Positions 17,201-24,540 of a DNA stretch of 32,958 nucleotides are shown here, in pieces. Numbering within the stretch: position 1 is the first letter of the stretch; each line of letters begins with the position of its first letter. The position numbers and the translations under genes were made by a program. The notes under the pieces are model-generated. The model made no database searches, was not told the DNA's origin, and saw nothing but the letters and a program-made list of their open reading frames with translations. This DNA is from Desulfobacteraceae bacterium (GTDB lineage: Bacteria > Desulfobacterota > Desulfobacteria > Desulfobacterales > JAABTS01): positions 1-32,958 of the forward strand of contig JAABTS010000057.1 of NCBI GenBank assembly GCA_011389735.1, in the 5' to 3' direction.

Positions 17201-17762
17201 GCCGGCCCCTCCCAAATTTTCCGTCAAAATGGATATTTTCGAAATCGAGGGAGATCAATGGAACGGGCCATATTTCGAATGTATCCAGGCGGAAGGGAAA
17301 GATTTGTACCGATGGACGCTCGCCTTAAATCCCCACGGAAATGTCCCTCCGCCCGATCCTCGCACGGCGACGCTCGTCTGGAATCCGGGGGATTTTTATC
17401 CCACAGGGTATTATCGCCTGAAAGAAGGCTATGCGCCGGATGGAGAAATCGTCATTCCGGACATGAGAAATCAATCCAGCTATGACATCACCGGCGGCGA
17501 CACGACCTTGTTCCTAACCGTGGAATTTAGCGAAATGCCGTTCAATCCACAGGATGAGGATGTCCCCGGCGATATGAATCAGGATGATAAAGCTGATTTA
17601 ACCGATGCTGTTATTGCATTGAAAATTCTTGCGGACATTGAAAACGCCGCCTCGCTTCTTCGCTCGGATTATGCGCAGTCTGACGCTGATATCGATAAGA
17701 ACTATCAGGTTGGGTTGCAGGAAGTGATTTATATATTGCAAAAATCGGCTGGCTTGAGATAG
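14211..17762 (+). CDS. Secreted S8 subtilisin-like serine protease, multi-domain, with C-terminal dockerin
   Basis: 1183 residues from the ATG at 14211, seven bases after AGGAG (14199-14203); an ATG at 14196 lacks a site. Order: signal peptide (about 1-30), PPC domain, carboxypeptidase-regulatory-like domain, BACON domain (about 245-330), first strand of an ASH-like sandwich (335-354), prodomain (about 375-450), S8 domain (about 490-770), remainder of the ASH domain (775-862), InlB-type repeat, module X (about 944-1108) and dockerin-like pair (about 1120-1183). The triad is Asp499 (VVDTGVD), His555 (HGSHVAGT) and Ser716 (GTSMATPH). It should be an active extracellular endopeptidase. The protease lies inside the ASH domain, as in the C25 protein. 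A TATAAT lies at 14156-14161, with no convincing -35. Confidence 0.93.
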   Translation: MKQISKFFIRTACFVTCLLVMAHGFTIPAAAQDAFEPDATAEQSRIMVLNNDQGPQHHDFHTANDQDWVKFYALKDEVYTIRIRNVGAGCDVVAEIYGTDGETLLVTRDVGVQGEGESVDWTCPADGIYFVKVKPFESVNPDNDTFYDMEIFRPHSCETGVVAGRIANSSDTPVSGVLAATNEKDSAISDVNGDYRIIVCETVSTLTCKKDGYTDYSNSISVGPQEIKTLNITMNASTVLSVTPLSQNVSAQPGQTAFEVSNTGSGVMQWTAAADDAWLTIESGASGNDSGAITVSYTANSGDVRTGSITIDAGPAANSPLAVQVVQDKLKPPTITVDPASHDYGELQVEDNKKRSAATRNFRKKRSVSPIQQLSYEYIENQVIVKKKAGSRSKRNVSIEEDLNASVMSAYSSIGAELWHISETVETAILTYWNDPEVEFIEPNYKLFLGETIPDDAAFNNLWGLHNTGQENGTQDADIDGPEAWDIQKDGDFIVAVVDTGVDYTHPDLTANMWRNDAEIPDNGVDDDGNGYVDDYLHGWDFANKDNDPMDDHSHGSHVAGTICGVSDNGVGIGGVMWSGELMALKFLNRFGQGDTAHAVEAIEYAVRMGAKVINNSWGGDGYSDALYAALQSAAAQGVLITAASANNYGRNIDLDPIYPAAYHLDLIVSVASTDRYDNLSDFSNMGLLSVDLAAPGSSIFSSLPGGAYGLKSGTSMATPHVSGAAALVWSAAPHLTAWEVKETLLATVDSLGELENQILTGGRLNLHSALMKHKQVFKVSNAGDSDLTLGDISIQGQDAALFQLMDDTCSQQTLESGARCSMKVLLTDRTIGAKSAWISILSNDPVTPEKKIPLIAERVARPVKYTLRLTKSGAGEVTVNGASCNEYPCYFSVDDATEITLEASPAQDFSEWAGDYQGNQNPAVMTVDRNLDIMAMFGEIGGWSASFQINGEAVNGVETLSFGDWQALGDDGNQTLVNNYQAIIGVEPTASTNPSPPAPPKFSVKMDIFEIEGDQWNGPYFECIQAEGKDLYRWTLALNPHGNVPPPDPRTATLVWNPGDFYPTGYYRLKEGYAPDGEIVIPDMRNQSSYDITGGDTTLFLTVEFSEMPFNPQDEDVPGDMNQDDKADLTDAVIALKILADIENAASLLRSDYAQSDADIDKNYQVGLQEVIYILQKSAGLR

Positions 17763-17814
17763 CAAATTCCGGCATGAAAAATCAGCAGGTTTTGAAAAAA
17801 AAAGGAGTACCGCC

Positions 17815-19947
17815 GTGCAACCTGAAAAATGCATCCCATGCAGGCAAAAAGCTTCACAAATGCCTGAAGGCCGGATAAAATATCCGGAAGATTGCGTACC
17901 GAAAATAGCTTTTGAAAAATTGATTCCTTTGTTTGAGGCCTTGACTCTGGCCAATGACGATATCAAAGGCGTGCTGGCCCTCATTTTAAAAATGACCCTG
18001 CGATTGGTTCAGGCGCCGGCCGGATGGATCGCCATAGTCGATAAGGATAAACAATTTTTGAACATCGAAGTGCAAAAAGGATTTGACCGTAAAAACAAAA
18101 TTGAAATCGGCAAAGGCGTGTCCGGATGGGTGGCGCAGCATGGCTCTCACATAAGAGAAGGCGATGTGAAAAAAAATCTGGTCGAAGGCGATACTTATAT
18201 CCAGTGTTTGAAAGATACAAATTCGGAACTGGCCGCGCCGCTGAAGATCGGTGAACTGGTTATCGGCGTCATGAATGTGGAATCTCCGGAATACCATGCG
18301 TTTTGCGATAACCATGAAAAAGTTCTTCTGATGATGGCCGATTGCGCATCTCTGGTCTATAAACGGGTTGTCTCGGAAAAGGCCCTCAAAGCCTTTCACA
18401 ATGTCGCCAACCAGATTAACCTGAAAGCCCCCGCCGATGAATTGTTCCATATTGTCGCGGATGAATGCCGGTCTCTGCTTTTCGCCAGAAGCTGTTCCAT
18501 TTTTTTCCGGGACAGGAAAACAGAAAGAATTGTCCTCAGAGCCACCACAAGCCGAACTCTTCGAAAAGGCATCGGGAAATACAGTTACGGAAAAAATGAA
18601 CCTCATCTGACCAGTATTGTGTTTACTAAAGCTCAGGTCTGTTCTGTTGAAGACATGTACAACCCGCGGGAGGTTGCTCAATTATTCCCGGAGTTCGAAC
18701 GGAATCCCGAAGACCAGTTTAAATGGCGGGAATCTGAACTGGAAGAGGTGAAATCCAGGCTGCTGGCGCCCATGAAAATGGACGGCGCCTGTTTGGGCGT
18801 TATCCGACTGGCCAGATCGACTCCTTTTTCCATGGGCGACCGGGAACTTGTGGAAACATACGCGGATTACCTCACCCACTACATCGATATGTTCAGTGAA
18901 TATATGGAAGAAGTCAACAATATTAAGGAGGAAACGGAAAACCTTAAAAAAGAGAATGTTAAATTAACTTCTTATATAAAACGGAAGGATCGGCTGGGCG
19001 GCATCATCGGCCAAAGCGATCCCATGCAAAAAATTTATGATGATCTCATCAAAGCCGCCGGCCGGAATGAAAGTGTCGCGATTTACGGGGAAACCGGATC
19101 CGGAAAAGAACTTGTCGCAAGAGAAATTCATGCGAGAAGCAAACAAAAAGATAAAGACTTTGTGGTGGTCAATTGCGCCGCGATTCCGGAAAATCTTCTG
19201 GAAAGCTTCTTTTTCGGGCATAAAAAGGGCGCATTCACCGGCGCATATAGCGATGAGAAAGGATATCTCGACTCTGCCCACGGAGGAACTCTTTTTCTGG
19301 ACGAAGTGGGGGATCTCAGCGTTATTCTTCAGGCGAAGCTGCTTCGAGCCATGGAATACGGAGAATACACGCCCGTCGGCGGCAGAGAAACCAGGGTGTC
19401 TGATTTTCGCCTGATATCAGCCACCAATAAGCGGCCCGCGGACCTGGTCAGGAAAAAACTGATGCGCGAGGATTTCTATTACCGGATCAATGTGATTTCC
19501 ATTGAATTGCCGCCTCTGAGACATCGAAGCAGAGATATAAGATTGCTTGCGGATCATTTTATGCGGAAATACTCATCACCGGAGAATGGATCGCCGGTAT
19601 TGACCGGGGATCACTACGAATCCCTCATGAATTATAGCTGGCCAGGCAATGTGAGACACTTGCAGAATGTCATTCGCCGTTATATTTCCATCGGCCGTCT
19701 GGAATTCACAAATGTTCTCGAATATCCCACAGCATCGGTAGGATATCAGACCTTCTGCGACGATTCATTACAATCCGAAACCTCCGTAACCCTCAAAGAG
19801 CAGATGGAACTGCATGAAAAACAAATCATCGAATCCTTTTTAAAACTCTACAACTGGAAAATCGGCAAGACCGCCGAAGCTCTGGGTATTAATCGAACCA
19901 CCCTGAACGCCAAGATGAAACAATTTAATCTGAAAAAGCCTTTTTGA
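17815..19947 (+). CDS. Sigma-54-dependent transcriptional activator (GAF-GAF-AAA+-Fis)
   Basis: 710 residues from a GTG, seven bases after AAAGGAG. Two GAF-type sensory domains (about 40-185 and 200-365) precede a short coiled coil, an AAA+ sigma-54 interaction domain (about 400-635) and a Fis-type helix-turn-helix (about 680-708, KTAEALGINRTTLNAKM). Key motifs are Walker A GETGSGKE (425-432), the sigma-54 contact loop GAFTGA (472-477) and Walker B LFLDE (493-497). It activates sigma-54 promoters in response to a ligand or state sensed by the GAF domains; a receiver domain is absent. The extreme N-terminus has a CxxC pair (Cys6, Cys9) that could bind a metal or sense redox (inference). No -24/-12 promoter was found in the gaps of this window, so its targets are unknown. 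Confidence 0.93.
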   Translation: MQPEKCIPCRQKASQMPEGRIKYPEDCVPKIAFEKLIPLFEALTLANDDIKGVLALILKMTLRLVQAPAGWIAIVDKDKQFLNIEVQKGFDRKNKIEIGKGVSGWVAQHGSHIREGDVKKNLVEGDTYIQCLKDTNSELAAPLKIGELVIGVMNVESPEYHAFCDNHEKVLLMMADCASLVYKRVVSEKALKAFHNVANQINLKAPADELFHIVADECRSLLFARSCSIFFRDRKTERIVLRATTSRTLRKGIGKYSYGKNEPHLTSIVFTKAQVCSVEDMYNPREVAQLFPEFERNPEDQFKWRESELEEVKSRLLAPMKMDGACLGVIRLARSTPFSMGDRELVETYADYLTHYIDMFSEYMEEVNNIKEETENLKKENVKLTSYIKRKDRLGGIIGQSDPMQKIYDDLIKAAGRNESVAIYGETGSGKELVAREIHARSKQKDKDFVVVNCAAIPENLLESFFFGHKKGAFTGAYSDEKGYLDSAHGGTLFLDEVGDLSVILQAKLLRAMEYGEYTPVGGRETRVSDFRLISATNKRPADLVRKKLMREDFYYRINVISIELPPLRHRSRDIRLLADHFMRKYSSPENGSPVLTGDHYESLMNYSWPGNVRHLQNVIRRYISIGRLEFTNVLEYPTASVGYQTFCDDSLQSETSVTLKEQMELHEKQIIESFLKLYNWKIGKTAEALGINRTTLNAKMKQFNLKKPF

Positions 19948-20066
19948 AAATGTAGCCAATCCAATACCTGATGTTTATAAAATCCAACAAAAACTCCCTC
20001 CGGCGTCTTCCGTTTCAAGTCGTTTAACCTCCTGAATTACCAAATATTATACCCGTTTATCAAAAA

Positions 20067-20075
20067 TGGTATAAT
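20067..20075 (+). promoter_or_regulatory. Extended -10 promoter candidate for the 20204-23517 operon
   Basis: TGGTATAAT (20067-20075) is a perfect extended -10 element (TGnTATAAT). The -35 position (about 20047-20052, TTATAC) is poor, as usual for extended -10 promoters. Transcription would start near 20082, leaving a leader of about 120 bases that contains a CGGGTT/AACCCG hairpin (20131-20136 with 20151-20156). The rest of the gap 19948-20203 shows no gene. Confidence 0.5.
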
Positions 20076-20203
20076 TATTGCTTCTGTAATAGACGCTGGC
20101 CGCTTTTCAAAAATTTCATTAAAAAACCGGCGGGTTCGCAAATTTTTTCCAACCCGTCCGTATATATATACAAAAGGCCGTTTTAGCGTGAAGGAGGCGA
20201 CCC

Positions 20204-20764
20204 ATGAAAAAAAGTATTCGAAATTTTTGTAAGAGCCCGGAAGCAATAAAATTTTTCGGCGATTTTGAAAAATGTGTGAAAGCTGTGGATAACCATGTTT
20301 TCAGCCAGTCCATGAATGCGATGCTTTGGGCTACGGCTGCGAATAGGGAAATCGAGCTTGCCAGACAGAACCTTCAGGCCGTCCTGGCGGAATTGAATGC
20401 TGCTGCTGTCCTTCCGCCGGCGCCCAATAACGGGAACCGGTACAGTGTCCTGGCGAATTCCTTTCAGCGGGCCGGCGGAAAAATGCATGCATGGCTAACT
20501 TTTGCGATTAACAATATTGTCGCCATGCTCGATCTGGTGCGTTTGAAAAAAAACACCGGAGAATCTTTTCCGATTTTTATAACGGAAAAAATCAGAATGG
20601 AATACCTGGCCTATTTAAAAAACAATCATTATGATACACGAAACTTGGATTCATCATTCGTCAAGCACGAAATTATCGTTTTTAAAAATCCAAAGGACGA
20701 AAATTTAATCGATGCGGTCATTTATTACCATAACCGTCATTTTATTCAAAACAGATGGAGGTAA
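20204..20764 (+). CDS. Protein of unknown function, first gene of a two-gene unit
   Basis: 186 residues; ATG seven bases after the strong site AAGGAGG. No signal peptide or membrane segment is visible, so it is cytoplasmic. The first 125 residues look mainly helical, with an Ala/Leu/Asn-rich stretch around 40-65 and a short Pro-rich linker (LPPAPNNGN). The last 60 residues have an alpha/beta look (FPIFITEKI, HEIIVFKNP, DAVIYYHNRHF). I do not recognise the family. It ends five bases before the start of the next gene, whose ribosome binding site lies inside its last codons, so the two are almost certainly co-translated and probably work together. The extended -10 promoter upstream separates it from the sigma-54 activator gene. 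Confidence 0.75.
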   Translation: MKKSIRNFCKSPEAIKFFGDFEKCVKAVDNHVFSQSMNAMLWATAANREIELARQNLQAVLAELNAAAVLPPAPNNGNRYSVLANSFQRAGGKMHAWLTFAINNIVAMLDLVRLKKNTGESFPIFITEKIRMEYLAYLKNNHYDTRNLDSSFVKHEIIVFKNPKDENLIDAVIYYHNRHFIQNRWR

Positions 20765-20769
20765 TGATC

Positions 20770-23517
20770 ATGATACTGGGATTCAATAGCGCGACTAATA
20801 TTTTCCATAAAAAAGAATACCTGTTTGTACTGGCGTTTATCAGATACGCCGGACGCGCGACCAGGCATTGGCTTCGCACTCATTTGAATTTTGACGGCGA
20901 AACATTACGTCAAATCCTTGACCTTCTGGTCGAAGCAGGCTTTGTCCGGGTAGACTACGATTATTACGAACTGACGGATGAAGGCCACCGGTTTATTGAA
21001 ACTATCGGCCTTTCCTCTTTGAAGGTAAGCCCTGAAAATCCGGAAATTGCGCTGTTTAAAAGCCAGTGGAGCGGAGCAATCGCATGGGCCGCGAAAAGCC
21101 GGTTGGAAATGTTCAGCCGAACCGGGGTGATGAAGAATTGCTGTGAAACCTTCTATTACAAATGGGCCAGAGAGTTCGATGTTATGCGAAAGCTCAAAGT
21201 CATGGCCAAACGGCATCTTTACGACTGGATGTCTCCCGAGGAAAAGGCCTTATGGGATCATCCATTTAGAGAATCTCTGTTTCGGGTCTGGCAGGAAACC
21301 ACCGGAGGCGTGAGAAAAGGCTGGCGAGTGGAAGTCAATGAACGGATGGATTTTTTTGAATATTTGTATGATCGTCTGGATGTGGCGTACAATCCCGAAC
21401 ATGGCAATACTTATCAAAATTTCAAGGATATGGTCTTTTCCCTGGGTATGCTCCGGCCCAACAACCAGAACCATATCCATATTTCCTATTCGTTTGAACA
21501 GCGGCCCTTAAAGGCGTACATCCGCGAATATTTGAACATGGCCGTGATTACAGGGCAGTATGATATTTTGATGCGCCGGTATCCGCCATACCACAACATG
21601 CTCAATATGAATGCTGCGCCGGGGGACAGAATCGCGTTCGACATGCGGGGTTTCGATTTCAGACCCATCACGTTCGCTCTGGATCAACGGTTCACTTTTG
21701 CGATCGAATTGTCCAATGTCCCGTTGAGGAGCAATGACCGGTATCTGATCTGCCCGGCCTTGAACGACAAACGAAAAGAACTTGAAAAAAAGGCGGAAAT
21801 TGCCAAAATGCAAAAGGAACTGGATGGCATTTTCCCGTCGATGAAATATCTGAGGGACATTGGTTTCGATAATGAAGGGAATGTGCGCCTGATAACGGAA
21901 AACGGCGAACTCGGCGAAAAAATCGACATGTACGGTATAAAGCGGGCTCAATACCTGCAAAAGCAGGATCAGGCCAATATCAAGAAAGGAATTCCGACCC
22001 CAGCACGGGAAAGCGGACTGGTGATTCATTTTTTCTTTCGAGAACCGGTTGCGGCGTTGCTCGAAGGGATAGCCGGAAAACGGCCGTTTTCCATAAAAGA
22101 CATAAAATATCTTATCAAAATTCTGGACATGGCCATGGCGGAGTCGAACCAGGCTTCGCCCGATTACAATGCGGTTATCGACACATTTTTTAAAAATCCC
22201 GAAGTGACGGTTAAAAGCGCCGAATTATCCGAACTTCTGGAAGCAATAGAAGATATGGAAGACGATAAGATTCCTGAGCCGGATATCCACAAATACATTT
22301 CAGACCGGCTTTTGGAAGGGAAATGCAAACTGTTGTTGCAGAGCCTTTGCAATCGCCTCATGAGCGACGGGTTCAATCTGGTGTTCAGCCTGTGGCCGCT
22401 GATTACGGGCAAAGAATTCCCCATCGACGATCCGGAAGCATCCTATGATGAAAAACTCCATCAGCGTGAAGTCGTTCAAATGCCCCTGATCGACAACCTG
22501 AAGAGGGAACTGGAAGAAATGCTGTCAAATATTTTTAATAAACACATCGATATTTCAGCCGCCACCGTTCTTTTTCGCAGCGAATCCCATCTGGCGGGCA
22601 TGATCGTCAAGCATTGTTTGAATGTCAAAGCTGATGAGGCCACTTTTAAGAACCAGTTGAAATGGTTTCTGAGAAACCACTATTCCGTTCATTTCAATTT
22701 CCTTGTTCCCTATTACGCTGGCGAGGGGAAATGTTCCGCGATCCTTGAAACGATTTTGAGCTATCAGGTGAATATTGAAGAAAATATCGAAAGGGATATC
22801 AACGGTATGCTGGAATGTGTCCGGAATACGCGCAAACGGCTGTTCAGCGCGCAAAACAACAACCGGCTTCTGTATTTCATCGATCCGGACAGCGTGGACG
22901 TGCAGATCGGCAAGTTTCAGTTCGGCGGCAAAAGCCTGATCGCGGAACACAAATTTATTCTCAACCATATCCGGAATCGCGGCTCGGTGGCTCTGGAAAG
23001 CGACCAGAGCCGCCATCTGCTGGAAAGCCTGTCGGTAAGCCTGAACCGTATGGAAATCGAAGCCCATAAAAAAAGGGCTACGGGAAAAGCCATCGCCGAA
23101 GGTGAAATTCAAAAACTGAGAGTCCGGGAACAACTGGAAACCGCTCGAAAGAAATCCGAAATCCGGCTGCAGGAAATGGAACTGCACAAAGAGGCGCGGC
23201 AGGTCAACCTGGAACTGGTGAAAAAACTCAAGGACGGCAAACCAGAAGACGCCGCCTTTATTGTCATCATGGACGCATTTCAAAAAGGCGGGCCCGGCGA
23301 AGTGGAGCGGTTGTTCAGAGATTCGCCTGAAATCCTGATGGTTTTGAGACCGGAACTGTTTCAGATCCGTGAAGATATCGAATTAAAGAGAAAATTGATG
23401 GAAATTCTGAAAGAAAATCCCCAGTTGGGCGCCTCCGTTCTGATGGCGACGCTTTGCAATTTCGGAAGCAGCCTGGGAGAACTGGTCGAAAAATTTGCAA
23501 AATTCTTTAAAAATTGA
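20770..23517 (+). CDS. Large cytoplasmic protein of unknown function: winged helix, HxH motif, C-terminal coiled coil
   Basis: 915 residues from the ATG at 20770, eight bases after GGAGG (20757-20761); in-frame ATGs at 20755 and 20764 lie on or too near that site. Residues 1-80 resemble a winged helix-turn-helix (FIRYAGRATRHWLRTH, LRQILDLLVEAGFVRVDYDYYELTDEG). The middle contains VEVNERMDF (Glu188, Glu191), NHIHISYSF (His235, His237) and DMRGFDFR (Arg293, Arg298). This spacing of E-x-x-E, HxH and a late Arg vaguely recalls the glutamine-synthetase-fold COOH-NH2 ligases (amidoligases), a low-confidence idea. Residues about 755-835 form a charged coiled coil (KKRATGKAIAEGEIQKLRV), followed by a helical tail. 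No signal peptide or membrane segment is seen. Family not recognised; DNA binding plus a possible enzyme core is the best description. Confidence 0.75.
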   Translation: MILGFNSATNIFHKKEYLFVLAFIRYAGRATRHWLRTHLNFDGETLRQILDLLVEAGFVRVDYDYYELTDEGHRFIETIGLSSLKVSPENPEIALFKSQWSGAIAWAAKSRLEMFSRTGVMKNCCETFYYKWAREFDVMRKLKVMAKRHLYDWMSPEEKALWDHPFRESLFRVWQETTGGVRKGWRVEVNERMDFFEYLYDRLDVAYNPEHGNTYQNFKDMVFSLGMLRPNNQNHIHISYSFEQRPLKAYIREYLNMAVITGQYDILMRRYPPYHNMLNMNAAPGDRIAFDMRGFDFRPITFALDQRFTFAIELSNVPLRSNDRYLICPALNDKRKELEKKAEIAKMQKELDGIFPSMKYLRDIGFDNEGNVRLITENGELGEKIDMYGIKRAQYLQKQDQANIKKGIPTPARESGLVIHFFFREPVAALLEGIAGKRPFSIKDIKYLIKILDMAMAESNQASPDYNAVIDTFFKNPEVTVKSAELSELLEAIEDMEDDKIPEPDIHKYISDRLLEGKCKLLLQSLCNRLMSDGFNLVFSLWPLITGKEFPIDDPEASYDEKLHQREVVQMPLIDNLKRELEEMLSNIFNKHIDISAATVLFRSESHLAGMIVKHCLNVKADEATFKNQLKWFLRNHYSVHFNFLVPYYAGEGKCSAILETILSYQVNIEENIERDINGMLECVRNTRKRLFSAQNNNRLLYFIDPDSVDVQIGKFQFGGKSLIAEHKFILNHIRNRGSVALESDQSRHLLESLSVSLNRMEIEAHKKRATGKAIAEGEIQKLRVREQLETARKKSEIRLQEMELHKEARQVNLELVKKLKDGKPEDAAFIVIMDAFQKGGPGEVERLFRDSPEILMVLRPELFQIREDIELKRKLMEILKENPQLGASVLMATLCNFGSSLGELVEKFAKFFKN

Positions 23518-23540
23518 TACAGATTCATTCGATAGGGGGT

Positions 23541-23557
23541 CAGAAATTTCATTTCTG
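23541..23557. repeat. Small hairpin in the gap after the 915-residue protein gene
   Basis: CAGAAAT (23541-23547) pairs with ATTTCTG (23551-23557) around a three-base loop, flanked by GGT and GACC that can partly extend it. No T-run follows, so it is a weak terminator candidate or another small dispersed palindrome. Confidence 0.35.
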
Positions 23558-23628
23558 GAAGACCATATTCATTCCAGCATCGGCTGACGCTGATAAGTTT
23601 CTTTAACCGTTTTTGACAAGGAGGGGAA

Positions 23629-24504
23629 ATGTACAGAGCAAACAAGCAGTTTTTCAAAGAAATGTTTCTGGCCGTTATGTGTATCGCAGTTTTCCAGGCT
23701 TACGTTTTCGCCGGTCCCGGCGCTCCGCCGCTGTTGAACTATCAGGGACAATTGAATGACGATTCGGGAAATCCGGTCAATACTGAAAAAATAATGTCAT
23801 TCAAAATTTATCCTTCATCTGATTCGACAACTGCTTTATGGACGTCCGGAAATATCAACGTGCGCGTGGTCAATGGCGTTTTCAACGTTACCCTGGGCGA
23901 AACACCGCAACCTGCGCTGTCGGCGGATTTGTTTTCAGACGATTCTCGCTATATCGGCGTAACGGTCGATGGATCAGAATTTTCAGCCAGAAAGAGACTG
24001 GTCAGCGTGCCTTACGCCCTTAACGCCTCCGGCGGCGGTATCCCGAGCGGCGGTATTATTATGTGGAGCGGGGCTGTTGATAATATTCCTGATGGTTGGG
24101 CGTTGTGCGATGGGACTAATAATACGCCTGATTTACGGAATCGGTTTGTTGTTGGGGCGGGGAGCAATTATTGGGTTGGACGAAAAGGTGGTAGAGATCA
24201 AAATACTTTGGCCTCTAAAAATAATGGCAGTCATCAACATAAAACATCATGGGGATTCGGTGATACAGAAATATATGGATGGGCGGATGCAAGTGGAGCG
24301 CCAATATTTGGAAGCTATGTCGTCCAACCTGCAAATGGTAAAAGATGGAATCAAGGTAATAATGACGGAGGAGCAATGAGGCTTTCACTCACAGAAGGAA
24401 GTGGGGATCATAATCATCAAATTTATGAAACTTCAACTCCGAGTTCTTCGATCTTAGAAAACCGTCCACCCTATTATGCACTCTGCTTTATCATGAAACT
24501 CTAA
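23629..24504 (+). CDS. Secreted protein with phage tail-collar domain
   Basis: 291 residues; ATG follows AAGGAGGGG closely. A signal peptide (1 to about 28, ending VFAGP) is followed by a domain common in deltaproteobacterial surface proteins (about 32-130: LLNYQGQLNDDSGNPVN, GVFNVTLGE, RKRLVSVPYALNA). A tail-collar-type domain follows (about 138-291: GWALCDGTNNTPDLRNRFVVG and the ending RPPYYALCFIMKL). The family forms trimeric fibre tips in phages; in a Sec-exported bacterial protein it is probably a surface fibre or adhesin tip (inference). From about 24085 the DNA becomes A/T-richer with AAT and GAT codons favoured, unlike the first half, suggesting that the collar half was acquired or exchanged separately. 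No phage genes surround it. Confidence 0.82.
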   Translation: MYRANKQFFKEMFLAVMCIAVFQAYVFAGPGAPPLLNYQGQLNDDSGNPVNTEKIMSFKIYPSSDSTTALWTSGNINVRVVNGVFNVTLGETPQPALSADLFSDDSRYIGVTVDGSEFSARKRLVSVPYALNASGGGIPSGGIIMWSGAVDNIPDGWALCDGTNNTPDLRNRFVVGAGSNYWVGRKGGRDQNTLASKNNGSHQHKTSWGFGDTEIYGWADASGAPIFGSYVVQPANGKRWNQGNNDGGAMRLSLTEGSGDHNHQIYETSTPSSSILENRPPYYALCFIMKL

Positions 24505-24540
24505 AAATTTGGGCGATGATTATCGCACGAGAGGCAAATG

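Noticed and set aside
20091-20115. Sigma-54 promoter (TGGC near 20097) before the two-gene unit
   Set aside because: GG is present but no GC occurs ten bases further on, so the -24/-12 spacing fails; the extended -10 element just upstream explains the gene better.
22555-23283. 242-codon open frame on the - strand opposite the 915-residue protein
   Set aside because: The + frame is continuous, has a good ribosome binding site and coiled-coil structure; the antisense frame looks random and Phe-rich.
23629-24504. Prophage remnant suggested by the tail-collar domain
   Set aside because: The protein has a Sec signal peptide and a non-phage N-terminal domain, and no other phage genes, integrase or attachment sites are nearby.
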